A stretch of DNA of 64,000 bases from NCBI RefSeq assembly GCF_024347315.1, contig NZ_AP025461.1, positions 1,426,001 to 1,490,000 of the forward strand. The letters run 5' to 3'. This document shows, in pieces, positions 45,281 through 53,763 of this stretch. Numbering within the stretch: position 1 is the first letter of the stretch; each line of letters starts with the position of its first letter. The stretch is from Vibrio atlanticus. GTDB taxonomy: Bacteria; Pseudomonadota; Gammaproteobacteria; Enterobacterales; Vibrionaceae. The position numbers and the translations under genes were made by a program. The notes under the pieces were generated by a model that saw only the letters and a program-made list of their open reading frames with translations, made no database searches and had not been told where the DNA came from.

Positions 45281-45315
45281 AAAAAAACCGGAGCGTTGGC
45301 AGACGCTCCGGTTTT
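45281..45315 (-). terminator. First hairpin of guaC leader, terminator-like
   Basis: Perfect stem of at least 10 bp (45287-45296 with 45303-45312) with the same TGGCAG loop. On the minus strand it is followed by seven T. It lies at the predicted 5' end of guaC mRNA, so it is an attenuator or a protective 5' cap hairpin. Confidence 0.7.
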
Positions 45316-45319
45316 CAGC

Positions 45320-45347
45320 ATTATAGGTCGTGATTTAGTAACAGCAA
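45320..45347 (-). promoter_or_regulatory. guaC promoter
   Basis: Minus strand TTGCTG (45347-45342), 16-bp spacer, perfect TATAAT (45325-45320). Start would be near 45313, i.e. directly at the terminator-like hairpin. Confidence 0.7.
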
Positions 45348-45959
45348 GTCTGATATTTCACTTTTTTTTATGCTATCCTCTCAAAGATTCCATATCTGGT
45401 AAAAGCTCCCAAGTAACACTTCCCCACTAAATTCTTACTAATTAATAACTTAGCGAACCAATTACGCAAACGCTGTCGGTTTATTGCGCAATCGTTTTCC
45501 TTCATATTTCACGTAATATCGCCCTCATAAAGCAATAATGTGAAGAAAGTGCCTCGAAATCACATAAAAACCACACTTTTCTCCAACAAAAAAATGCCTT
45601 TTTTCTTAAATAAATTCGATTATTTTCCAATTTTTATCTGTTTTCGACCAAATTGGCCAATCTGGTGACGTTTTTGTTTTGCGGTCAATTGGAAAAGTAG
45701 AGTGATAACGACTCAATCTAGAGGCCAATACTCACTTGGGTTTGATAATTCTGCCCTCGCACTCCATTAAATGAAGCTTTCAAACTCAAACTTTATAAAT
45801 CCAGTTTCTATTAACCCGTAGCATTGCCGCGCCGAAAGCACATTTCGTGGCTGCCCTTTCGTTCATGTAACCTAAAACATTCAGTAAAGCGCATGGAAAA
45901 AGAGAATTGGTTAACGTGAAAAGCTAGGGGAAAGATTAGATTTGAAGAATAGAAAGCAA
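45348..45959. other. Long non-coding gap upstream of guaC
   Basis: About 600 bases with no gene. GCGCAATCGTTTTCCT at 45486-45501 resembles a PurR box (14 of 16), but lies about 140 bases before the promoter. A/T-rich elsewhere; a small RNA cannot be excluded. Confidence 0.35.
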
Positions 45960-45994
45960 AAAAATGGCTAAGGTAATTAACCTTAGCCATTTTT
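45960..45994. terminator. Terminator after PAS gene
   Basis: AAAAATGGCTAAGGT pairs perfectly with ACCTTAGCCATTTTT across a 5-base loop. Ends the receiver-CheC/PAS operon. Confidence 0.9.
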
Positions 45995-46050
45995 ATTCGA
46001 TGTTTTGAATTGTTCTTTACAAGCTATTGAGTATCGAATTAAGACAGGTG

Positions 46051-46488
46051 CTAATTCTTTTGAGCGCTTAACGCTTCTGCCGTCGCATCTTGAATCGACA
46101 AGAACAATGACGTGATTTGTCCAGTAGGCGAACGCATCGGGTTTAGCGTCACGTTCTGGTACATGAAATCAGCTTGTTGAGTAACAGGGCGAACATTGCG
46201 GCACTTGAACAGGTAAGGTCTTTGTGGCCATGTAATAAAGCTGCGACAACCTAAATCATAGACTGGCTTGGTTTTCAGCCTAAACCACTCTTCTGGGATT
46301 TCAGGGAATAACTCAAAGATCGACTTACCGATAGCATCATGTGATTGCTTACCGCTATGGTGAGTCATGAAGCCATTCCAAACTTGCACCTCAAAATCGC
46401 GATTAATAACCACCAGCCCCATGTCGACGTTCTGAACCATGTCCACCATCCAGTGGAACTGTTCAAATTCAGCAGGAAGATTCAACAT
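46051..46488 (-). CDS. PAS-domain protein
   Basis: 145 residues, one PAS domain ('MVQNVDMGLVVINRDFEVQVWNGFM' in part, then 'GKSIFELFPEIPEEW'). No enzymatic domain. ATG is one base after the stop of the receiver-CheC gene, and GGAG lies just upstream. It probably senses a small ligand or redox state and works with the upstream protein. Confidence 0.8.
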   Translation of the reverse strand: MLNLPAEFEQFHWMVDMVQNVDMGLVVINRDFEVQVWNGFMTHHSGKQSHDAIGKSIFELFPEIPEEWFRLKTKPVYDLGCRSFITWPQRPYLFKCRNVRPVTQQADFMYQNVTLNPMRSPTGQITSLFLSIQDATAEALSAQKN

Positions 46489-46489
46489 A

Positions 46490-47494
46490 TTAAAACTCCT
46501 CCATTAGGTAGGCCAATTTATTATCTAGAAGTGGCAAAGATTCATCAACAAACATGAATAGAAGGTCACAACGGATTGAAGTGCCGTCTATGTTATAGCT
46601 GACTTCGAAAGTCATCGTTTTCTTGAATGAGCCGCCGGTATTTTCAATAACGGAATCGATTGAGATGTGTTGACCCAGCAACACCGGAGAGCTCTGGAAG
46701 AAACGAACTTCTGACTGCTCACCTAACCCATTCAGGAATGAACCCACAAGGATGTTAGATACATCCATCAACAGCTCTAGTTCTTCTAACTGTTCGCTTT
46801 CTGTTGGCACCTTCATGAGCTTTTTAAGATCGCTCACACTGGAATCACTCAGCAAGACTAACGCTTCACCCGCAATACCTTCTCCGCTAAAGCCTTGGCA
46901 AACACCCGACACTTGGTCGTTGTCTGCTAAGTCGCGAAGTGCCATGTGCAATTCACTCACTTCCAAAATATTCACGTTCGGTAGTGGTAAATGGACAAAT
47001 ACATCAAAATGGCGCGCCAGTGCATCGGCGGCGCGGCCAATTGCTACGTTCGCCACTTCCATGTAGATATCGCGTCTGCGTAGTATTGGGAGATCTAAAG
47101 CGGTAGGGGTAACCATCTGAGGCTGCGTTGGCGGCTCAACAAGTTCACGTAAAATGCCTTTTAACGCTTCTTTATCGATCGGTTTTTGTAAAAACGCTTT
47201 AGCACCAAGATCCATGACCCTCTGCTGCGCTTTTGGTTGGATGTCACCGGAAACAACGACAACAGGTGTGTTATCACCTAAGCGTTGCATCTCTTCCAAT
47301 GTGCCATAGCCATCTAGCTCTGGCATGGTCAAGTCGAGGAACATCAGTTTAAACTGGTTTTGAGCTAACTCTTCAAGTGCATTAAGCCCATGAACAGCAA
47401 AAGTTATATCTGCATTTAGAGAACTAGGCAGTGATCGAGCCATCTGCTTCCTTGCTAATGCAGAATCATCACATATAAGAACTGGGAACGACAT
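46490..47494 (-). CDS. Receiver-CheC fusion protein
   Basis: 334 residues. N-terminal receiver: 'ICDDSALARKQM', phospho-Asp in 'LMFLDLTMPELDG', 'FLQKPID'. C-terminal part (135-334) is CheC/CheX-like: 'ELLMDVSNILVGSFLNGL' carries the Glu...Asn phosphatase pattern. It may dephosphorylate CheY-P or act as a phosphate sink. Paired with the PAS gene. Confidence 0.82.
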   Translation of the reverse strand: MSFPVLICDDSALARKQMARSLPSSLNADITFAVHGLNALEELAQNQFKLMFLDLTMPELDGYGTLEEMQRLGDNTPVVVVSGDIQPKAQQRVMDLGAKAFLQKPIDKEALKGILRELVEPPTQPQMVTPTALDLPILRRRDIYMEVANVAIGRAADALARHFDVFVHLPLPNVNILEVSELHMALRDLADNDQVSGVCQGFSGEGIAGEALVLLSDSSVSDLKKLMKVPTESEQLEELELLMDVSNILVGSFLNGLGEQSEVRFFQSSPVLLGQHISIDSVIENTGGSFKKTMTFEVSYNIDGTSIRCDLLFMFVDESLPLLDNKLAYLMEEF

Positions 47495-47873
47495 AAATGC
47501 ACCACCGACAAATTAAAGCTAATTTCGAGGAGTGTAACAGATCATTATCGTATCAGGTACGGGGTGAATGAATTTATATGTAGATTATTAATCAGATTGA
47601 TGGGAAAAGCGGATATTCGATTATCTCTGATTATTCTTTATGAAAAACAATATGCTACAGAGATAGTAACAAGCCTTTTTATAAAGTAATTGCACTATTC
47701 CATGAAATGACTGCGATAACTTATAGAATAACAGCCTTATTAAGTAGCCTATTAAGGCTCAACTTGCCGATTCACGAAACAGCCATACATATTGATCGCC
47801 TAGACGTGTTGCTCGCCTACTACGCGTTTATCTGGTTGACGTTTATCCGTTTTACATAATGAGTACAAGGGAG
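47495..47873. other. Gap upstream of receiver-CheC gene
   Basis: 379 bases, no gene seen. AGCCTTA/TAAGGCT arms about 12 bases apart near 47730-47757. The receiver-CheC promoter is expected here. Confidence 0.35.
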
Positions 47874-48119
47874 CTAAAACTGATATGTAGGCCATAGAAT
47901 CAGTAATGCGAAACGAATAACCACAGCAAACACCAGTAAAGCGATGCCCAGACGGTACCATTTGTATTCCGCAATATTCATTGGGATACGCTTATAAAAC
48001 ATCGTAATCACGCCTTTCCAATCACTACTGCGTCTTCCGTACTGCATCATGCTCGTCAAAACAAACAATGCACCAAGTACCAGCATTCCTTTCTCAGCCC
48101 AAAACAATCCAACTTCCAT
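47874..48119 (-). CDS. Small two-helix membrane protein
   Basis: 81 residues with hydrophobic segments near 10-24 and 57-75; the loop between is basic ('YGRRSSDW', 'MFYKRIP'). AAGGA before the ATG. Function unknown. Confidence 0.65.
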   Translation of the reverse strand: MEVGLFWAEKGMLVLGALFVLTSMMQYGRRSSDWKGVITMFYKRIPMNIAEYKWYRLGIALLVFAVVIRFALLILWPTYQF

Positions 48120-48232
48120 TTGTATTTTCCTTGATAAAACGGTGAGCGACTTAAATCATTCTAGCTACCTTTGCTTACGGTTTCTGTAAGACCAAGGTCT
48201 ACATTACGAACTACGCAATTCAGGGCTTTTAC

Positions 48233-48253
48233 CTGATAGCTGATAGCTGATAG
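48233..48253. repeat. Three tandem heptamers
   Basis: CTGATAG repeated three times without gaps, in the gap between the small membrane protein and the MATE gene. Confidence 0.8.
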
Positions 48254-48361
48254 CCCATTGTTGGTAATTAGAAATTGGTAACTGGTCATTGATAGTTTTT
48301 GGTCAGTATTACAAAGTTCATCGTTCAAGGTTTCATGGTAAAGGCGAGCATCACAAGCAGA

Positions 48362-49714
48362 TCACGAATAAGCATGAGTCGAGAGATCCGGAGACTTACT
48401 ATTCTTTTGAATGACACGCATCAGCTGGATAAGCAGCAGAATACCTGTCACACCTAAACCAACACCGATTCCGCCCCAGATTCCTGCCAATTCAAACTTA
48501 GACATCAAATACCAAGCCGCAGGCAAACCAAATACCCAGTAGCCAATGGCTGTCATTACCGTTGGCATAGAGACAATCTTCATGCCTCTTAACAAGTTAA
48601 TTGCGAGCAACTGCCATGCATCGACAATAAAGCACAACGCAACCACCCAAATAACAGAGGCCAATAGCGAAGTCATTGCGCCCGTACCATCGTCGAGCTT
48701 GAAGAGAGACGCGATCATTTCCGGCCAGATGATGAACACGGCAGACAAGGCTACGCTCAAAACTGAAACCAATATAAAACTCAGAATCGAAGTTCTTTTG
48801 ATGCCTTCGTAATTACCGGCACCGAAATCACGGCCAACCAAAATCGCCGCTGCTTGTGATAAACCGAAATTGAAGTTCCACGTAAAGCTTAAGCATTGCA
48901 GCAGGATTTGATGTAGTGCTAACGAAGCAATACTGATCGTCCCCGCCATCAGAGTCCCACCGTATATAAGGCCATGCTCAAGTAAAGCCGCTAGCCCAAT
49001 AGGTAAACCCATCATTAATAAAGGGCTCATCAGCTTAATAGAGTACTCTTCGGTATTTAACCAAGGGGCGAATTGCTTGAACTCGTCACGTTTAAACACC
49101 CACACTGTGTATCCAACCATCACGATGAATGCCGCGATAGCCGTGCCTAACCCAAGCCCCGTTAAGCCCATGTCTAATTGGAAGGTTAGGAAGTAACTCA
49201 CTGGCACATTCAGGATCACTGTGATTATCGACATCACCAGAATAGAACGCACATTGCCAAACGCACTGGTTAAGCCACGAAGTACCAACAAGATAAGCGA
49301 AGGCAACATCACCCACTTCAAAGCATGGACATATTCCATGGCTAAAGTGATCACTTCTGGTGGCTGTTTGGCTGCTTCTAATACCAACGGAGCAAACCAG
49401 AAGCTAGCCATTAAGGTCACGCTGAGCACGAATGCCAACATGGTTGCGCCTTTCACCGCCAATCTGATTTGTGTATTACCAAACTCAGGGCGAGCTACGC
49501 GCTGACCGTAAGCGATCGCAATCAAGTTCGCGACACACCCCACGGTGCTGCTCGCAATAATAAAGATGAAAAAGTAGATAGAGGCGCCTAAGCCACCAGC
49601 CGCAAGGGCTGACACACTGATACGCGACATCATCCAAACATCAGTAAGGACTAACGCCATAGAGATTAGCTGTGAAATGATCAAAGGGAATGCAAGAGTG
49701 AGTATTTTTTTCAT
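48362..49714 (-). CDS. MATE-family efflux transporter
   Basis: 450 residues, twelve hydrophobic segments in two bundles; 'LAFPLIISQLISMALVLTDVWM' opens the first (in part) and 'PLLMMGLPIGLAALLEHGLIY' the second. Exports cationic drugs or metabolites with Na+ or H+. GAGG before the ATG. Divergent from a LysR-family gene. Confidence 0.88.
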   Translation of the reverse strand: MKKILTLAFPLIISQLISMALVLTDVWMMSRISVSALAAGGLGASIYFFIFIIASSTVGCVANLIAIAYGQRVARPEFGNTQIRLAVKGATMLAFVLSVTLMASFWFAPLVLEAAKQPPEVITLAMEYVHALKWVMLPSLILLVLRGLTSAFGNVRSILVMSIITVILNVPVSYFLTFQLDMGLTGLGLGTAIAAFIVMVGYTVWVFKRDEFKQFAPWLNTEEYSIKLMSPLLMMGLPIGLAALLEHGLIYGGTLMAGTISIASLALHQILLQCLSFTWNFNFGLSQAAAILVGRDFGAGNYEGIKRTSILSFILVSVLSVALSAVFIIWPEMIASLFKLDDGTGAMTSLLASVIWVVALCFIVDAWQLLAINLLRGMKIVSMPTVMTAIGYWVFGLPAAWYLMSKFELAGIWGGIGVGLGVTGILLLIQLMRVIQKNSKSPDLSTHAYS

Positions 49715-49814
49715 GAGCGCCTCAGGTAATTTCGCCCAAAATACGATCGATGAAGCTGGCGTTCAATTGATAAATTTGCGACTCTAACATTCCATAAACT
49801 CATGCGAACGAATT

Positions 49815-50789
49815 ATGACCCCATATCCTAGCTTGCCATCATCCCATAATGGCTTAAAAGCCTTCGAAGCTGCTGCAAGGCTGATGAGCTTTACGTTGGC
49901 CGCCGATGAACTGCATGTGACACAAAGTGCGATCAGCCGTCAGATTAAACAGCTTGAAGATGAGTTAAACGCATCATTGGTTATTCGTAAGCATCGAGCG
50001 ATTGAACTAACAGAACAAGGTCACGATTTGTATGTGGCTTTACGTGAAAGCTATGCCAATGTCGAAACGGTTATTGCTTCTTGGGGCGAGCCAAAGCAGA
50101 AACGTATTGTGATCAAAGCGACTTTGAGTTTCGCGACGCGCGTATTGATCTCTAAAGTACGGGAATTAAACGAGCGTTATCAAGATTATGAAATCGTCAT
50201 TGTGCCTGTGATTGAGGAAGACGAATCGATCAACAGCAGCGAATATGACCTGCTGATCTTTCACACGCGCTTCAAAAAACGCTATGACAAGGCACCTAAC
50301 ATCACCTTCTTACGTGAAGAGTTTATGGCGCCGGTCTGTTCGACTAGTTTAACGAACAAAGATACTGACCTCGATTCGCTCTTAACCTTACCAAGACTCC
50401 ACCCGACCTTAGATCATCACGACTGGAAAGTGTGGCTGGCTGATGTCGAGTTCCCACCGAAAAAGCCCGTTAGAAATACCAGCTTCTTGTCTTTGGATAT
50501 GGCACTCAGTGCTTGCTTGTCAGGTGAAGGCGTCACGGTGACGGATTTACTGTTGGTTTTACAGGATCTACAACGGGGCTTCTTGTACTGCCCTAAGGAT
50601 GCAAAGATTCAACACAGTGCTTGGACTTACTTCATGCACCAGCGTACACACACGCCTATCATCAATGACCTTATTGAATGGCTGAGGGAAGAGACAGCCA
50701 AAGAGATTGAGTTGCTGAAATCACTCGCACAGCAATATCAATGGTTTGGTGTAATTGAGCAAGACAAAGGCTTTGGTCGACTCTCTTAA
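49815..50789 (+). CDS. LysR-family regulator (GcvA-like)
   Basis: 324 residues. HTH 'FEAAARLMSFTLAADELHVT' and 'QSAISRQIKQLEDEL'; the ligand domain is of the GcvA type. Divergent from the MATE gene and 42 bases before an EamA gene; either may be the target. Confidence 0.87.
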   Translation: MTPYPSLPSSHNGLKAFEAAARLMSFTLAADELHVTQSAISRQIKQLEDELNASLVIRKHRAIELTEQGHDLYVALRESYANVETVIASWGEPKQKRIVIKATLSFATRVLISKVRELNERYQDYEIVIVPVIEEDESINSSEYDLLIFHTRFKKRYDKAPNITFLREEFMAPVCSTSLTNKDTDLDSLLTLPRLHPTLDHHDWKVWLADVEFPPKKPVRNTSFLSLDMALSACLSGEGVTVTDLLLVLQDLQRGFLYCPKDAKIQHSAWTYFMHQRTHTPIINDLIEWLREETAKEIELLKSLAQQYQWFGVIEQDKGFGRLS

Positions 50790-50831
50790 ATTAAGCTATG
50801 ATTCCCCTTCCCTCACCCGATTGATATTTTT

Positions 50832-51731
50832 ATGCCTTCTTTCTCTGTTTCAATGATCCCTGTTGGGGTTAGGTTCATGATTCTCTCCGCTTTTGGGTTC
50901 GCACTGATGTCTGCTTGTGTGAAATACATCAGCAACTACGGGATACCTGTCTTTGAAATCGTTGCAGCAAGGGCTTTGGTGTCTTTGATCATCAGCTACA
51001 TCGACGTAAAACGAAAAGGCATTTCGATCTGGGGTAATAACAAACCACTCTTGTTCGTGCGTGGTGCTGTCGGTACTGCGGCGTTAATGTGTGTTTACTA
51101 CGCTGTAACCACTCTTCCGTTAGCAGAAGCAACTATCCTGCAATACGTACATCCCGTGTTTACCGCGTTGCTTGGCGTGTTGTTCTTAAAAGAGCGCGTG
51201 CAAAAGTCGACCATGATCTGCATAGCATTCTGCCTCGCGGGATTGCTGGTGATGGTACAACCAAGCATGAACAGTGGCGCAAACAGTGAATTACCCATGT
51301 TCAGCATTATGGTGGCGTTATTGGGCGCGTTTGGTAGCTCAATTGCTTATGTAATTGTGAGAAAGCTTAGCCAAACTGAAGATAGCTCGGTGATCATCTT
51401 CTATTTCCCGCTGGTTGCTCTTCCAATCTCAACAGCCCTGATCTGGAACGACTTTGTATGGCCGAGCTTATTCTTAACCGTTATGTTGGTTCTGGTCGGG
51501 ATTTTCACTCAGATAGGCCAATACGGTTTAACCAAAGCGATGCAAACTCAAGCTGCCGGTAAAGCTTCTGCTTACTCATACGTTCAAATCGTATTCTCAG
51601 CGTTGTTAGGCGTGTGGATCTTCAATGAGATTCCATCAGTTTGGACTTACCTAGGTGGTGGCCTGATCGTAACAGGAGCCTTGATCAATGTGTTTGGCAA
51701 ACAACTGTTAGTACCGTTTAAAGCTAAGTAA
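50832..51731 (+). CDS. EamA-family (DMT) transporter
   Basis: 299 residues, ten hydrophobic segments. 'FGFALMSACVKYI' and 'QYVHPVFTALLGVLFLKERV' belong to the first EamA repeat; 'YSYVQIVFSALLGVWIFNEI' to the second. Likely co-transcribed with the LysR gene. Confidence 0.87.
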   Translation: MPSFSVSMIPVGVRFMILSAFGFALMSACVKYISNYGIPVFEIVAARALVSLIISYIDVKRKGISIWGNNKPLLFVRGAVGTAALMCVYYAVTTLPLAEATILQYVHPVFTALLGVLFLKERVQKSTMICIAFCLAGLLVMVQPSMNSGANSELPMFSIMVALLGAFGSSIAYVIVRKLSQTEDSSVIIFYFPLVALPISTALIWNDFVWPSLFLTVMLVLVGIFTQIGQYGLTKAMQTQAAGKASAYSYVQIVFSALLGVWIFNEIPSVWTYLGGGLIVTGALINVFGKQLLVPFKAK

Positions 51732-51776
51732 GCGACTAGCAGAGTAAATATCAGCTAGCCAATCAGCTAATAGATA

Positions 51777-51814
51777 TAAAAAGGGCATTGCGGAATATTC
51801 CACAATGCCCTTTT
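51777..51814. terminator. Bidirectional terminator
   Basis: AAAGGGCATTG paired with CAATGCCCTTTT around GGAATATTCC. Serves the EamA and VOC genes. Confidence 0.85.
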
Positions 51815-51897
51815 CTGTGAGTCTTCCTAGCACCCTTTCTTAGACGTTTTATTTCGAACAATCTCGCTCTAGCACATCAACTCGATTGCGAGTTCTA

Positions 51898-52314
51898 CTA
51901 CGTGGCGTTGCGTAGCTTGGGATCATCGCTCAGGTATTCAACGAACTCGATTTCAAAGCCCGCAGGATCAACAAAGTAAACGTTTTTGCGATAAGGTTCT
52001 TCAGCTCCAGGTTTAGCAATTGGGAAACCCGCATCAATAAGGCGTTCAATCACGCTCTCGATATTGTTGGTTACATAAGCAAAATGCGCGAGACCGACAG
52101 AATGCCCAGCCAAATCTCTGTTTTCTCCTTCGCCGTGATCGCTCAACGCGATGTATTGGTATTCATCACCAAAATGTAGCCAGTTACGTGGCTTGCCAGA
52201 CCATTCGCCTTGCCCTTCATCACGCACATACCAGTGAGGGAAAGCTGCTTTATAGAAAGTCAGCATCTCTGGGATATCTTTAACCACTAAATTTACATGT
52301 TCAAGTTGGATCAT
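51898..52314 (-). CDS. VOC (glyoxalase/bleomycin-resistance) protein under SoxR-like control
   Basis: 138 residues from ATG at 52314 ('MIQLEHVNLVVKD'); AAGGAGAG lies seven bases upstream, so an in-frame start 13 codons earlier is not used. 'FYKAAFPHWYVRD', 'HFGDEYQYIALSDH', 'LAHFAYVTNN' and 'VYFVDPAGFEIEFVEY' give the paired beta-alpha-beta3 modules and metal ligands His/Glu. The promoter is a near-perfect SoxR site, so it probably answers redox-cycling drugs. Confidence 0.87.
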   Translation of the reverse strand: MIQLEHVNLVVKDIPEMLTFYKAAFPHWYVRDEGQGEWSGKPRNWLHFGDEYQYIALSDHGEGENRDLAGHSVGLAHFAYVTNNIESVIERLIDAGFPIAKPGAEEPYRKNVYFVDPAGFEIEFVEYLSDDPKLRNAT

Positions 52315-52353
52315 TCTTCTCTCCTTAAAGTATTCTCTTAAGCAACGTTGCAT

Positions 52354-52384
52354 ATCCTAATACCTCAAGTTAAGTTGAGGTAAA
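52354..52384 (-). promoter_or_regulatory. SoxR-type promoter of VOC gene
   Basis: Minus strand TTTACC (52384-52379) and TAGGAT (52359-52354) are 19 bp apart, the overlong spacer of MerR-type promoters. Between them lies CCTCAACTTAACTTGAGG (52380-52363), one base from the E. coli soxS SoxR box CCTCAAGTTAACTTGAGG. Confidence 0.85.
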
Positions 52385-52694
52385 GAACTAATTTACGTTT
52401 ATTTTCGAGAACGTCTTTAGAGTCCAAATGGCTCTGCTTTGACTACATACAAACTTTGAGTTTAGACGACCTAATCCAATGTAACTCTCTTGCCTCGTAT
52501 TATGTTCTTTGTACTTAATACCAGTGACTTTATGGGAGGTGTTCTCTCCAAACCACACCTTCCACAAAGTGAACCGATGAAATGGATGTTGTATACAGGC
52601 CTCCCCTCAGTGATCGCAATGCAGAACCAAACCGTAGTTAATTGAAATACAAGCACTTAGCATTTTTTAGTCGACTGCGTAGCGGGAGTGATAC
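52385..52694. other. Gap after SoxR box
   Basis: No gene accepted; a 61-codon minus-strand frame at 52471-52656 has no likeness to a protein family. Confidence 0.4.
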
Positions 52695-52961
52695 ATGGAC
52701 AGCAGAATTACCATCAAAGAATTTCTCAGAGTGTTCGATTACCTTCGTTCAACGGGCGAACAGCTGGACAATAAATATCAATTAGGTGAGATGTTTGCTT
52801 GGCACGATTACGACGGTTACAACTGTTGGCTAAGCTACAGAGACGTTACGATAACCCTGATGTTCCACGGTTCATTAAAAATCGAATACGACAAAGCGTC
52901 GAATTATGAAGACTTCATCAACCGTTGTCTGACTATGCTTGCTACAGAGCCTTCTCCATAA
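52695..52961 (+). CDS. Small unknown protein
   Basis: 88 residues, soluble, no signal peptide ('MDSRITIKEFLRVFDYLR', 'WHDYDGYNCWLSYRDVTIT'). GGGAG before the ATG supports it. It is 30 bases before the CIA30 gene. Confidence 0.6.
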   Translation: MDSRITIKEFLRVFDYLRSTGEQLDNKYQLGEMFAWHDYDGYNCWLSYRDVTITLMFHGSLKIEYDKASNYEDFINRCLTMLATEPSP

Positions 52962-52991
52962 GTACGAAAGGTCAACACGCCCTAATAACTA

Positions 52992-53612
52992 ATGGATAAA
53001 ATCATGCACGAAACTGACTTTAAAACGCACTTACTGCCTAAACGAATCGCTTCTTTGTGCCTAATACTCAGCCTTTCTTTTTTATGGTCTCAAGTATCTG
53101 TAGCAGGAATAGATATGATTGATTTTACACAAGCGAACGAACAGAAGAATTGGACAGCGACCAACGACAATGTGATGGGCGGCATCTCAACAGGCGGTCT
53201 TATTCATGATGGCGAGACGAGTCAATTTAAGGGCGAACTATCGTTAGAGAACAATGGTGGCTTCAGTTCAATCAATCGCTCTGTTGAAACACTAAGATCT
53301 GAAACGGACAGCGTAGAGTTGACGTTTGTGGGTGATGGTCGTACTTACCAATTAAGGTTCACAACGTGGATAGATGGAAACAGGACCAACTACAAGCACA
53401 ACTTTGAGACAATTAAAGGTGAACAACTCAAGAAAACCTTCCGACTAAACGACTTTCAAGCGGTGTTTAGAGGTCGGTTACTCAACGAAGCTCCGGGGCT
53501 TAAAGCTCAACACATTAAACAGATCGGCTTTTTGATTGCAGACAAACAGCCTCTGCACTTCGAGCTAAACTTACTTCAGATTCAATTCAAAACCTCGCAA
53601 GAAACGGAGTAA
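52992..53612 (+). CDS. CIA30-family protein, exported
   Basis: 206 residues. Signal peptide follows a 15-residue polar leader ('LCLILSLSFLWSQVSVAG'); an ATG at 53004 could shorten the leader. CIA30 motifs: 'WTATNDNVMGGISTGG', 'GGFSSINR', 'YQLRFTTWIDGN', 'RLNDFQAVFRGR'. The family is named after a complex I assembly factor, but bacterial members are carbohydrate-binding-like and of unknown role. Confidence 0.8.
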   Translation: MDKIMHETDFKTHLLPKRIASLCLILSLSFLWSQVSVAGIDMIDFTQANEQKNWTATNDNVMGGISTGGLIHDGETSQFKGELSLENNGGFSSINRSVETLRSETDSVELTFVGDGRTYQLRFTTWIDGNRTNYKHNFETIKGEQLKKTFRLNDFQAVFRGRLLNEAPGLKAQHIKQIGFLIADKQPLHFELNLLQIQFKTSQETE

Positions 53613-53658
53613 CGCTTTGTTGGAATAAGGTAAAGTCTGAATAAACCACAGACGAACA

Positions 53659-53704
53659 AAAGCCCCTGATATCTTACCGATTCGCGATAGATATCAGGGG
53701 CTTT
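53659..53704. terminator. Bidirectional terminator
   Basis: A perfect 16-bp stem (53659-53674 with 53689-53704), T-ended on the right and A-ended on the left. Confidence 0.9.
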
Positions 53705-53763
53705 CTATTCAAGCGTTCAAAAGATCAATGCTTCAAACCGTCAAAGATCTAAATCATTAACTA

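Noticed and set aside
52471..52656. 61-codon minus-strand frame upstream of the VOC gene
   Set aside because: Composition unlike a protein and no RBS; the SoxR promoter lies beyond it.
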